In this document: positions 1 to 6,841 of the stretch, piece after piece | Position numbering within the stretch: the first letter of the stretch is position 1 | How the letters are laid out: each line of letters begins with the position of its first letter | Source of the DNA: Euryarchaeota archaeon TMED192 | Lineage (GTDB): Archaea; Thermoplasmatota; Poseidoniia; Poseidoniales; Thalassarchaeaceae | Direction: 5' to 3' | DNA: 37,691 bases | Assembly (NCBI GenBank): GCA_002170775.2 | Contig: NHIP02000016.1 | Coordinates: 57,988-95,678, forward strand | Notes under the pieces: generated by a model | Seen by the model: the letters and a program-made list of their open reading frames with translations, nothing else | Databases searched by the model: none | What the model was told of the DNA's origin: nothing | Position numbers and translations under genes: made by a program

Positions 1-657
1 ATTCTACCAGACGGAACTACTGACAGCGGAGATGAATCATCAGGAGATTCTGATGAATGGATCTCCACGAATGGAACAATTCTGGAAACCAGTCAGTATA
101 TCGAAGATGCTGTGACTTGGGAGAGAACTGAATCTTGGCAGGAATGCTACTGGGATGACTGGGAGGAAAGGGAAATCTGCGATACGTACTATGAGACCTA
201 CTACGAGGACGGATACGAATGTACGGTCGAGATTGACTACGAGTATACAGTGAATGGAACGGTCTACAACAGCAGTGAGTCTCTTCTCTTCAGTGATTAC
301 AGTCCTTGTCTAGATTGGGTATACATTGATTACCCGAGAAATGGTACTGTAGAAGTCTGGTACAATGAAGGTGATCCTGGAGAGAGCAGGCTTACTGAGC
401 CTTTGGAATGGGATATAGCCGAGGGTTTGTTGGGCGTATTCTTTGGCTGCTGCTCGTTCTTCTTTTTGATATTCATAGTGGTTTCCATAAGCAAATGGCA
501 ACAAAGAGGGTCGGGCGATTATACATCTGGAATGGAATCGTCAGGAGGCAGCTCTAGAAGAAGGAGATCGAGAAGGGGTCGATCTGGGAGAAGGGGGCCT
601 GGTAGAAGTCGCTCCTCTAGAAGAACAGTCGGCAGGTCTGGAAGACGGAGTAAATGA
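1..657 (+). CDS. DUF3592-like membrane protein with Arg/Ser-rich tail, 5' partial
   Basis: The frame is open from base 1 to the TGA at 655-657, so the start lies outside the window. At least 218 residues are visible. They comprise an acidic, Tyr/Cys-rich outer segment, the stretch 'VEVWYNEGDPGESRL', one strong transmembrane helix (about nt 415-490), and a tail rich in Arg, Ser and Gly. The V-x-V-x-Y-N-x-x-D-P-x-x-S-x-L pattern resembles the signature of DUF3592 proteins, where a small extracytoplasmic domain lies between two membrane helices. The first helix would be upstream of the window. The positive-inside rule puts the basic tail in the cytosol. It converges on the SAP-domain gene, five bases away. 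The function is unknown. The RS-like tail could bind nucleic acid or anionic lipid, which is inference. The family assignment is moderate because it rests on one motif plus topology. Confidence 0.7.
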   Translation: MLPDGTTDSGDESSGDSDEWISTNGTILETSQYIEDAVTWERTESWQECYWDDWEEREICDTYYETYYEDGYECTVEIDYEYTVNGTVYNSSESLLFSDYSPCLDWVYIDYPRNGTVEVWYNEGDPGESRLTEPLEWDIAEGLLGVFFGCCSFFFLIFIVVSISKWQQRGSGDYTSGMESSGGSSRRRRSRRGRSGRRGPGRSRSSRRTVGRSGRRSK

Positions 658-662
658 TTGCC

Positions 663-992
663 TCATAGAGACAGGATGACTAGTCCCAGTGCCAAAACCA
701 CAGCTCCGATGAGCATCATTGTCTGGAAAGTCACATCTGATTCCTCAGGAGTAACTGGGCCATCTCCGATATCAGAGACTACTGTTTCAATCACCTCGGC
801 TGCTGTATCCTGTCTAGATTCTAAAATACCGATTTCCTCTTCCTTGTCCGAATTCCCTCCTCGAGGGTCTTCCTGATTCTCGATAAGCCTGTCAATCAAT
901 TCTGCCTTTCGCCCTGAAACTGGCAGAGAATGCTCTGCGAGTAATTTCTTGAGTTGTGCAACCGTCATCAGCTCTAGACTATCGCGTTCCAT
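663..992 (-). CDS. SAP-domain protein with C-terminal membrane anchor
   Basis: The protein has 109 residues in three parts. Residues 8-40 read as a SAP motif, with 'LMTVAQLKKLLAEHSLPV' followed by a Gly-Arg-Lys-Ala-Glu-Leu helix. This is the helix-extension-helix DNA-binding fold of SAF-A/B, Acinus and PIAS. Residues 40-87 are an acidic, low-complexity linker. Residues 88-109 are a hydrophobic helix that ends the protein. With no N-terminal signal, the layout predicts a tail-anchored protein holding a DNA-binding domain on the inner membrane face. SAP domains usually bind DNA or RNA; the tethering role here is inference. It converges on the DUF3592-like gene and is followed upstream by the tRNA thiolase gene on the same strand (52-base gap), so the two may be co-transcribed. 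Confidence 0.75.
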   Translation of the reverse strand: MERDSLELMTVAQLKKLLAEHSLPVSGRKAELIDRLIENQEDPRGGNSDKEEEIGILESRQDTAAEVIETVVSDIGDGPVTPEESDVTFQTMMLIGAVVLALGLVILSL

Positions 993-1044
993 GGTGTTGG
1001 CTTCACTATATGGTACTTAATGGACGGGTGGTTTGTAATACAGT

Positions 1045-2058
1045 TTACTTCTGTTCATCTAGCCATGCACGCATAACACATGACTGGCATATTTCTCGGC
1101 TTGTGACACCTCCGCATGACGAGCATGAGCGAATCTCTGAAGAAGTGTTCCCAGAGGATGCATGCATCTGACGAATCTGTTCTAGACTGTGTAATAGGCC
1201 GTGTCTTGCACCGGGTGTTTCTGTCTCAAGGGCTGCTATGATCTCTCGGCTTCGTTGACGTTGGGCTCCGGCTGCGTGGGGGCAGTCTCCATGATGGAAT
1301 GGGATATTGAGCACCATGGCAAGTGCATGGACTTCTTGTTCAGGAATCCATCTCAGCGGTACAATCCTCGGAGGGAGCCCATCTATTGGGGTAGAGGTAT
1401 GTGGTGCCAGCCTGACCGATCTGTCAACTTCTCCCTTCTGGAGATTCATGAGTATAGATTGAGCCATATCATCCAAATTGTGGCCCAGTGCCATGACGTC
1501 TGCTCCTGATCGTTCAGCGAGAGTGTTCAGGCTCTGTCTTCTAAAAACACCACAGAACGAGCAGGGCATCATTCCATCCGCTTGTGGATTCTTGATTGCG
1601 ATATCAGGCATCATACGGACTACTTCATCCATTCTTGAATACCCCATTTCCTCATACCCCAATTGGAGTAATTCTATCCCGAGAGACTCGCACAATTCCT
1701 CTATGCAAGCGATGGAAGGGGAGCGATATCCATCTATTCCTTCATCGATCACACCTGCTATGATTTCCAGATCTCTTCTACGTCCGAGTATGTCTTTAAT
1801 GAGTTTGAGCATGATAGCAGAATCCTTGCCCCCGCTCACGGCTGCAAGTATTCGTAATGGGCTTCCATCCTCTTTTCTAGCATCCTTTGGGAGAGGTAGT
1901 TGGACTCTTAGATCCCTCGATACTCTCCGTCTTATTGACTCGTGCAAATGCCGTCCACATAGTCTCTGACCACTGTACGGCTGATGTATTAGACTGGTAT
2001 GGTCACACCGGCTACATGACTCGACCTTCAGCCCGCACATAACATTGGGAGGCGCCAT
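1045..2058 (-). CDS. Ncs6/TtuA (NcsA)-family tRNA 2-thiolation protein
   Basis: This is a PP-loop ATPase of the TtcA/Ncs6/TtuA group, which adenylates a tRNA uridine and replaces its 2-oxygen with sulfur. It acts at U34 (Ncs6/NcsA) or U54 (TtuA), using a ubiquitin-like sulfur carrier. From the ATG at 2058 the protein has 337 residues. An N-terminal zinc-binding CxxC...CxxH occupies residues 15-37, the PP-loop SGGKDS lies near 75-80, and a central 'CSFCGVFRR' supplies cluster or catalytic cysteines. 'GHNLDDMAQ' follows, and a C-terminal zinc ribbon (CSSC...CQSC) closes it. This is the full family architecture. An in-frame ATG at 2118 would overlap the divergent gene, and ATG 2040 is another possibility. 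U34 or U54 specificity cannot be settled from motifs alone. Confidence 0.9.
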   Translation of the reverse strand: MAPPNVMCGLKVESCSRCDHTSLIHQPYSGQRLCGRHLHESIRRRVSRDLRVQLPLPKDARKEDGSPLRILAAVSGGKDSAIMLKLIKDILGRRRDLEIIAGVIDEGIDGYRSPSIACIEELCESLGIELLQLGYEEMGYSRMDEVVRMMPDIAIKNPQADGMMPCSFCGVFRRQSLNTLAERSGADVMALGHNLDDMAQSILMNLQKGEVDRSVRLAPHTSTPIDGLPPRIVPLRWIPEQEVHALAMVLNIPFHHGDCPHAAGAQRQRSREIIAALETETPGARHGLLHSLEQIRQMHASSGNTSSEIRSCSSCGGVTSREICQSCVMRAWLDEQK

Positions 2059-2105
2059 CTGTGTTTCAACACGATGGAAGTAGCGAGAGGTTCTTGCGAG
2101 GCAGC

Positions 2106-2372
2106 ATGGTGCAGACATCCATGGATGTAAGCCCAGAACTTCCAGACTCGGAAAAATGGGACGGAAGAGTATCCAGTCCTTGGCTAGAGCGTATACTGTT
2201 TGTATCCTCGATATTCATATTCGTAATACTTGCAGGCGAAATCCGGCCTCCACTCTCTGAGTCGTTTGGTTCTTCAGTATCACTGCTAATTTATCCAATA
2301 TCGATACTCGTCTCATTTATTGTAACTGAACACCTTGTGCGTCTGATAGAACGGCTACTTGGGATAAGGTGA
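2106..2372 (+). CDS. small two-helix membrane protein, unknown
   Basis: The protein has 88 residues from the ATG at 2106, which GAGG precedes with a 4-base spacer. In-frame ATGs at 2061 and 2121 are alternatives, but 2061 would run into the start of the divergent thiolase gene. It has a short polar N-terminus, then two hydrophobic helices (about nt 2190-2245 and 2275-2345) joined by a Pro/Ser-rich loop, and an Arg-containing C-terminus. I recognise no family. It lies head-to-head with the thiolase gene and ends two bases before the stop of the convergent polytopic membrane protein at 2375. The frame is open with sensible composition and is not explained by a gene on the other strand, so it is probably real. 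Confidence 0.55.
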   Translation: MVQTSMDVSPELPDSEKWDGRVSSPWLERILFVSSIFIFVILAGEIRPPLSESFGSSVSLLIYPISILVSFIVTEHLVRLIERLLGIR

Positions 2373-2374
2373 GA

Positions 2375-3607
2375 TCACGACTCTGTTTCTTCGGAGCGGG
2401 ATCCGGAGAATCCTCTGAAGATTGACTCAAACCACCCTAGAACTGTTTGCCATGGTACCAGATATCTGAGCATACTAACAAAGAGAAGGAATAAACCAGC
2501 GGATATCACCTTGCCATAGGTCATTTGCAATTCAAGAGAGTCGTTGACCTGTTGGCTCCATTGATTGGGTTGGAACTCTGATATTACCATGATCATTATC
2601 TCGTCGAAATCAAGTGCTACCGCAGTCAACACGGTGGCAAGGGAAAGAACTCCGACGAGTTGAGACAAGTGTGTATTTAGGACTGTCTGGAACATCCGAA
2701 TATGCTCATTATCCGTCCTAGCGCTCTCCGGCAACATGGCTACATACTCAAATAACCGGATGACCATGTGTGATGACTCGAAAAACAAGAAGAGGAGGAT
2801 CGATATGGTGATTAGCTCGAAAGCCAAAGGCGATACCAGGCCCCCGAACAGTGTGGAGTCGCCAATTTGAGCAGGGAGCGGCTTGAGCCCTATTCCCTGT
2901 ACAGATTCCAGTACTGCCTCGAAAGTCAGTAAAGCATGGAAAATTATGAACATGATGCTGTAGCTGATGGTTGCAATTATGGCGCGCATTGAGATATTCC
3001 ATATCCCGATCAGGCCAAATAGGACTGGTGTGAAAACAACCCCCATCACTATTATTTCTGATATTGCCTGCATCGCCAATGAGAGTCTGTCTCCATGATT
3101 CCATGCAGGAAACTCTTGACCGAAAGGAATGTACAACCTCTGATAGCTTATCATGCTCGCAATCCATTCGAACAGGAAAGGCCCAAATCCTGCGATGATG
3201 ACTATTGCGTAAATAGTATTCTTGATTCTTCGGCGTGTTTTGGAGCTCCTGCTTGACGCATAAGCATGAGCACCTGTCAGCAACAGGCAAAATAGGGAGG
3301 GTATGAGTAACGCTGCTTCTCCTACCTGATCCGCTCCTGTGATTAAATCAGGAAGTATTGAATCACGCTCGAATGCTTCTTCGACATAAGCCATACCTCG
3401 CGTGTGTTCGAAAGCGGGGCACCAATAGGTGGAGCCCTCGGCCTCATCGATGAAATCTTGATTACATCCACCATACACTGAGGTCATTGTTAGGATTAGC
3501 GCTCCAAGAGCCAATGTGGCAACCAATTGGAGGGTCAATATCTGCCATCTCGTACGCAATGAGCGAAGCCTCAAGGTGTGTTTTGGTTCCAAATTTTCAT
3601 CTGCCAC
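2375..3607 (-). CDS. polytopic membrane protein, last gene of the Cdc48/DUF58 operon
   Basis: The protein has 410 residues and starts with GTG at 3607. A strong Shine-Dalgarno, GAGGTGA, lies four bases upstream and overlaps the stop of the DUF58 gene, which argues for translational coupling. Seven or eight hydrophobic helices are visible, near residues 26-44, 95-115, 127-150, 185-205, 208-230, 255-278, 315-335 and 370-388. An outer loop after the first helix contains two cysteines (about residues 48 and 63). The C-terminal tail is acidic and rich in Ser. No family is recognisable. MoxR/DUF58 operons often end in membrane proteins that act as partners or targets of the complex; that role here is inferred only from position. 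Confidence 0.75.
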   Translation of the reverse strand: MADENLEPKHTLRLRSLRTRWQILTLQLVATLALGALILTMTSVYGGCNQDFIDEAEGSTYWCPAFEHTRGMAYVEEAFERDSILPDLITGADQVGEAALLIPSLFCLLLTGAHAYASSRSSKTRRRIKNTIYAIVIIAGFGPFLFEWIASMISYQRLYIPFGQEFPAWNHGDRLSLAMQAISEIIVMGVVFTPVLFGLIGIWNISMRAIIATISYSIMFIIFHALLTFEAVLESVQGIGLKPLPAQIGDSTLFGGLVSPLAFELITISILLFLFFESSHMVIRLFEYVAMLPESARTDNEHIRMFQTVLNTHLSQLVGVLSLATVLTAVALDFDEIMIMVISEFQPNQWSQQVNDSLELQMTYGKVISAGLFLLFVSMLRYLVPWQTVLGWFESIFRGFSGSRSEETES

Positions 3608-3611
3608 TCAA

Positions 3612-3618
3612 TCACCTC
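3612..3618 (-). promoter_or_regulatory. Shine-Dalgarno GAGGTGA, four bases before GTG 3607
   Basis: On the minus strand GAGGTGA is followed by TTGA and the GTG start of the polytopic membrane protein. It overlaps the TGA stop of the DUF58 gene (3619-3617), so ribosomes finishing DUF58 end on the next initiation site. The same block followed by TTGA and GTG recurs before sdhA. Confidence 0.75.
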
Positions 3619-4870
3619 AACCCTTTTTGACCTGCAGCAACGCCTGTGCCAGATCAATATCTGGAACCCAGTCGATGACATTCGCCCCGTATCCATTAAG
3701 GGACATGAGTCTATTCTGTCGTTCCATCTTGAGTACCTCGTATGCCATCCTAGGTATCCTGCTAACGAGCCTCTCGAGATCTATTGAATTGGGAGATAGT
3801 ACATACACAGTATGGCCGTGACTGGATAGCGCCCTTATGGCGGGAAGTGTTGTTCCATCCCCCTCTAGGCTACTCACCACGAATACTGGAGACCCTCGGT
3901 TCATTCTAGGGATTAGTGCGTTTGTAACCGCTTGAAGAGGCATTGACCCCCCAGCAGAAACTCCTGCTAGAAGGCTCAGAATCTTGTACTGCTGCTTATC
4001 GCCAGCCTCAGCGGGAAGGTGGTCCATTCTCCTCCCGTAAGTCGTTAGTGAGACAGCATCACGTCTTCTGATGAAGTGATTGGATACCGAGGCAGTGGCG
4101 ACTGCCCCCATTTCCAGAGGATTTTTCAAAACGGTTCCAATTCTGGATATATCCCTAGTGTCAAATAAGATATGAACATCAGTAACTGCGTCCCTGACCT
4201 TCTCATTCACCATCAAGTCTCCAGTTCTGGCAAAGGCCTTCCAATTGATTGACCTGAACGAATCACCGGGCATGTACTCTCGAAGAGAGTAGAATTCGGT
4301 TCCTTGGCCGGGCGTTCGAAGAGTCGTTGCGCCAGTGTACAACTTTGGGACGTTTGATCTGAGAAGAGCGTCTTCAATATCCCTCACTTGAGGGAAAACA
4401 ATGACATCGCTTCTTGTATCGGCAACGCCTTCGTCTGTGAAAAGTCCGAAGACATCCCGATATCGAAGAGAAGTTGGACCGATGGAATAGTGGCCTCGAA
4501 GAGGGCATCTCACAGTGTATCTGAGAGTTGTAGATTGTCCTGGCCCTAGATTGGCTCGAATCAGGTTGATTCCACGCCTTATTTTCATTTCATGCGGGAC
4601 GTTGTCGTAGATATCCAGTGTCTGGGTTCTACGGCGAGAGGGGTTCTTTATCCTCAAAGTGACTGTAATATCATCCCCCTTGTACACATTCTCTTCAGAT
4701 AACTCACGTTCTACCACCAACCGCGGAAATCCACTGATCCAGCTAGCCATAACTAGAATTGAAACCATTAGCATCCCGAGAATCATTAGATGGAAATGGC
4801 TGACCATCATGCCGACAAGTATCAGAGATACTCCTCCGACAATCATCATTGTAGCTTTCCTAGTCCACAA
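3617..4870 (-). CDS. DUF58 protein with N-terminal membrane hairpin
   Basis: Two membrane helices (about residues 7-24 and 27-46) are followed by a beta-rich extracytoplasmic-type region (about 50-160) and then the DUF58 core. The core shows 'GTEFYSLREYMPGDSFRSI', then 'NWKAFARTGDLMVNE' and 'HILFDTRDIS'. This is the DUF58 signature leading into a von Willebrand A-like fold. DUF58 proteins normally work with MoxR-type AAA ATPases in complex assembly or stress response. I prefer the TTG at 4870, because GGAGGTG lies five bases before it. A GTG at 4876 would sit inside that Shine-Dalgarno. The preceding gene stops at 4873, so the two are coupled. Here the AAA partner encoded in the operon is Cdc48, not MoxR. 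Confidence 0.9.
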   Translation of the reverse strand: MWTRKATMMIVGGVSLILVGMMVSHFHLMILGMLMVSILVMASWISGFPRLVVERELSEENVYKGDDITVTLRIKNPSRRRTQTLDIYDNVPHEMKIRRGINLIRANLGPGQSTTLRYTVRCPLRGHYSIGPTSLRYRDVFGLFTDEGVADTRSDVIVFPQVRDIEDALLRSNVPKLYTGATTLRTPGQGTEFYSLREYMPGDSFRSINWKAFARTGDLMVNEKVRDAVTDVHILFDTRDISRIGTVLKNPLEMGAVATASVSNHFIRRRDAVSLTTYGRRMDHLPAEAGDKQQYKILSLLAGVSAGGSMPLQAVTNALIPRMNRGSPVFVVSSLEGDGTTLPAIRALSSHGHTVYVLSPNSIDLERLVSRIPRMAYEVLKMERQNRLMSLNGYGANVIDWVPDIDLAQALLQVKKG

Positions 4871-4872
4871 AG

Positions 4873-6522
4873 TCACACCTCCATTAGATCATCGTCAGGC
4901 TCATCGTCATCTGGGCCCCATTCCTTCATCCGCTTGACTATTGCAACTAATTCCTCTGTCTTATAACGACGGTTGTCGTAGATGAATCTGATCAGTACAG
5001 GATCTTCAACAAGTGCCTGCAAGTCTTCGGAAGAGAGCGCATCAAATTCTTCCCTGGCCAGAGTGTTGCTACTTCTGATTCTGGAAAGTAATACCTGTCT
5101 AATCTTATCTGGATGTTGATAAAACTCGTATCTTTTAGCGTCCCCGAAGCCATAGTAGATGATTCTGAAAACATGTCTCCAATCTTCGGGGTCTTCTTTG
5201 CGTATTAGCACGACTTCGAGCATCATGAAGAGAGCGAGAAACAGGATGAGCATAGCCATCCAATCATTTGTGAAATAAACAAGAAAGTAGTACGCTAAGT
5301 TGTATGTGTCGGAAAGTGGATTGGACTGCTGATGTCTACTCTCATCGAATATGACGACCGCGTTATCACTTGGTACTAGCGATCCGTTGCCAACTAGCAA
5401 TGCATCTGCGATGATGTCGAGTGCCCACATTCTATTGTCGTTCTCAGGCACTGCGGAATCATCGATATCTGAGGCTGAGTATATTGCATTGATGAGTAAT
5501 GATCCATCTGACGCAATATGTACCTGCCCTGAGGAAGGCTCTGCACACAATCTTGATGAGCAGATTCTTGCATATACTGCAAATGGGCCTTGTTCGTCGC
5601 CCTGTATGCCTGCTGCTTCAAACGCGGGCGTCAGATCTCCGTCATCATTCGAGTCCAAATACGAATCTAAGGTTGATGTAACAACTGGATATCGATTTTC
5701 TGCCGGAGAGAATGCAGATTCTTTATCGAATGCTGACGGGGTACTGGTCAGAAGATCATAATCTTCGCTAAAGTCGTAGACTCCATCGACATCATTCCAA
5801 CGATGACTGCAGAGACCGAATGAGACGTCATCAGGAGTGAATCCCATATCGGGAGAATCTGGATTTGGGTCTATGGAGTCTAATATTGCATCTCCGTCTC
5901 TGTCAGCAAGACAGGGGTGATAATTTGATGTTGAGCCAGACGTTTGTGTCAAATTGTATGCGTCTGTTACGTTTGTCCACACATAGTTGTAATCTAGTTC
6001 TCTTGCCCATGCCTCTCCATCGTAAAGCTGGTGACTTGAGAATACAATATTGTATTCTTGTGCAAGTGCAGACGAGTATCCAAAATCGTCCATAAGAAGC
6101 AAAGTTCCGCCGGCCTGCACATACTGCACTATAGCTTCAATTTCTGATCCCGTATATCCGTCTGAGTCGGAGAGCTCGATCACAGAATCATCATCTGTGA
6201 AGCGGGGGAGGGAGATTGTATCACGCTCTACGCCAGATATCACAAACACTGTCTCATCAGGATTGTCGATTTCCCCTAGCAGGAGTGGGCTCGACACCAT
6301 GGCAGTTGTTTCAACCCCCATGTCATTGATGTCTGAACGAAAATCACCGAGATCATTCCAATCGTTGCCATATGCTGACTGTTGGGTCTTCCCATCTACG
6401 ATATATGTAGAAGCGATAAATGCCACAAGTAGTGTTAAAACAGACCAAAATGAGAACATTAGGAACCTTCTTCGGTTCGCTGCGTTGAAGAATCGGGATG
6501 CTCTTCTTGGTCTCTCTATCAC
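4873..6522 (-). CDS. DUF4350-like membrane protein with acidic calcium-type insert
   Basis: The frame is open well upstream, but GTG 6522 has GAGGTGA four bases before it and gives 549 residues that begin just before the first helix. Helix one (about residues 20-41) is followed by a DUF4350-like domain (about 50-160), with a Rossmann-type strand 'TVFVISGV' and 'YVQAGGTLLLMDDFGYSS'. A long outer insert (about 200-380) has acidic loops such as 'DRDGDAILDSIDPNPD' and 'DSNDDGD', typical of calcium-binding repeats. 'VVIFDESRHQ' (about 389-398) matches the DE-x-H motif of the family. Helix two (about 421-440) leads to a charged cytosolic tail of about 110 residues. DUF4350 genes accompany MoxR/DUF58 genes, and this one is coupled to DUF58 at 4873. 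Family assignment is good; substrate is unknown. Confidence 0.8.
   Translation of the reverse strand: MIERPRRASRFFNAANRRRFLMFSFWSVLTLLVAFIASTYIVDGKTQQSAYGNDWNDLGDFRSDINDMGVETTAMVSSPLLLGEIDNPDETVFVISGVERDTISLPRFTDDDSVIELSDSDGYTGSEIEAIVQYVQAGGTLLLMDDFGYSSALAQEYNIVFSSHQLYDGEAWARELDYNYVWTNVTDAYNLTQTSGSTSNYHPCLADRDGDAILDSIDPNPDSPDMGFTPDDVSFGLCSHRWNDVDGVYDFSEDYDLLTSTPSAFDKESAFSPAENRYPVVTSTLDSYLDSNDDGDLTPAFEAAGIQGDEQGPFAVYARICSSRLCAEPSSGQVHIASDGSLLINAIYSASDIDDSAVPENDNRMWALDIIADALLVGNGSLVPSDNAVVIFDESRHQQSNPLSDTYNLAYYFLVYFTNDWMAMLILFLALFMMLEVVLIRKEDPEDWRHVFRIIYYGFGDAKRYEFYQHPDKIRQVLLSRIRSSNTLAREEFDALSSEDLQALVEDPVLIRFIYDNRRYKTEELVAIVKRMKEWGPDDDEPDDDLMEV
4876..4882 (-). promoter_or_regulatory. Shine-Dalgarno GGAGGTG that favours TTG 4870
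   Basis: GGAGGTG on the minus strand, then TGACT, then TTG. The spacing matches the other strong sites in the window. The alternative GTG start would use the last bases of this same motif, which is unlikely. Confidence 0.6.
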
Positions 6523-6526
6523 CCGG

Positions 6527-6533
6527 TCACCTC
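6527..6533 (-). promoter_or_regulatory. Shine-Dalgarno GAGGTGA for GTG 6522
   Basis: GAGGTGA then CCGG then GTG on the minus strand. It fixes the start of the DUF4350-like gene at 6522. The longest open frame begins at 6675 and would overlap the PRC-barrel gene by more than 80 bases. Confidence 0.7.
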
Positions 6534-6593
6534 TCAGCAGCAAGGCATAACCCAATCCAACGATATAAGACGCTTGTCCGGCCTTGGGACGTA

Positions 6594-6836
6594 TTACTGA
6601 TGCAAACGTATGGCATTTGATAGCTCGGCGACCTCTTCGACGGGAACTTCGAGTAATCCTTTCTTTACGGGCCACGGAAGTAGTGCGGGATCGAGTTCTT
6701 CCGATATTAGTACAAGTAAGGAGACTACTTTTCCAGATCTTGGATCGAATATTAAATCGGACAGATAACCCAGGGTGTCTCCAGCACCATCCAGAATTGG
6801 CCGGTTTAGAATTTCACGGCCGAATCCCGAAGGCAT
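6594..6836 (-). CDS. PRC-barrel domain protein
   Basis: This small single-domain protein has 80 residues from the ATG at 6836. 'DTLGYLSDLIFDPRSGKVV' followed by a hydrophobic strand and 'PWPVKKGLLEVPVEEV' is a classic PRC-barrel pattern: a beta-strand, a G-x-V/L-x-D turn, then a conserved Gly-Lys-Val. PRC-barrels are protein- or RNA-binding modules found in RimM and photosynthetic reaction centre H subunits, and many archaea have stand-alone versions of unknown role. An alternative GTG start at 6845 would overlap the cdc48 stop by four bases, while GGTGTGA lies five bases before the ATG. Tight coupling to cdc48 suggests an adaptor or regulator of that ATPase, which is inference. Confidence 0.85.
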   Translation of the reverse strand: MPSGFGREILNRPILDGAGDTLGYLSDLIFDPRSGKVVSLLVLISEELDPALLPWPVKKGLLEVPVEEVAELSNAIRLHQ

Positions 6837-6841
6837 CAAGA

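Noticed and set aside
1478-1969. 163-codon plus-strand frame opposite the thiolase gene
   Set aside because: It is a shadow: the minus strand has a full PP-loop protein with all motifs, while this frame has biased, low-complexity composition.
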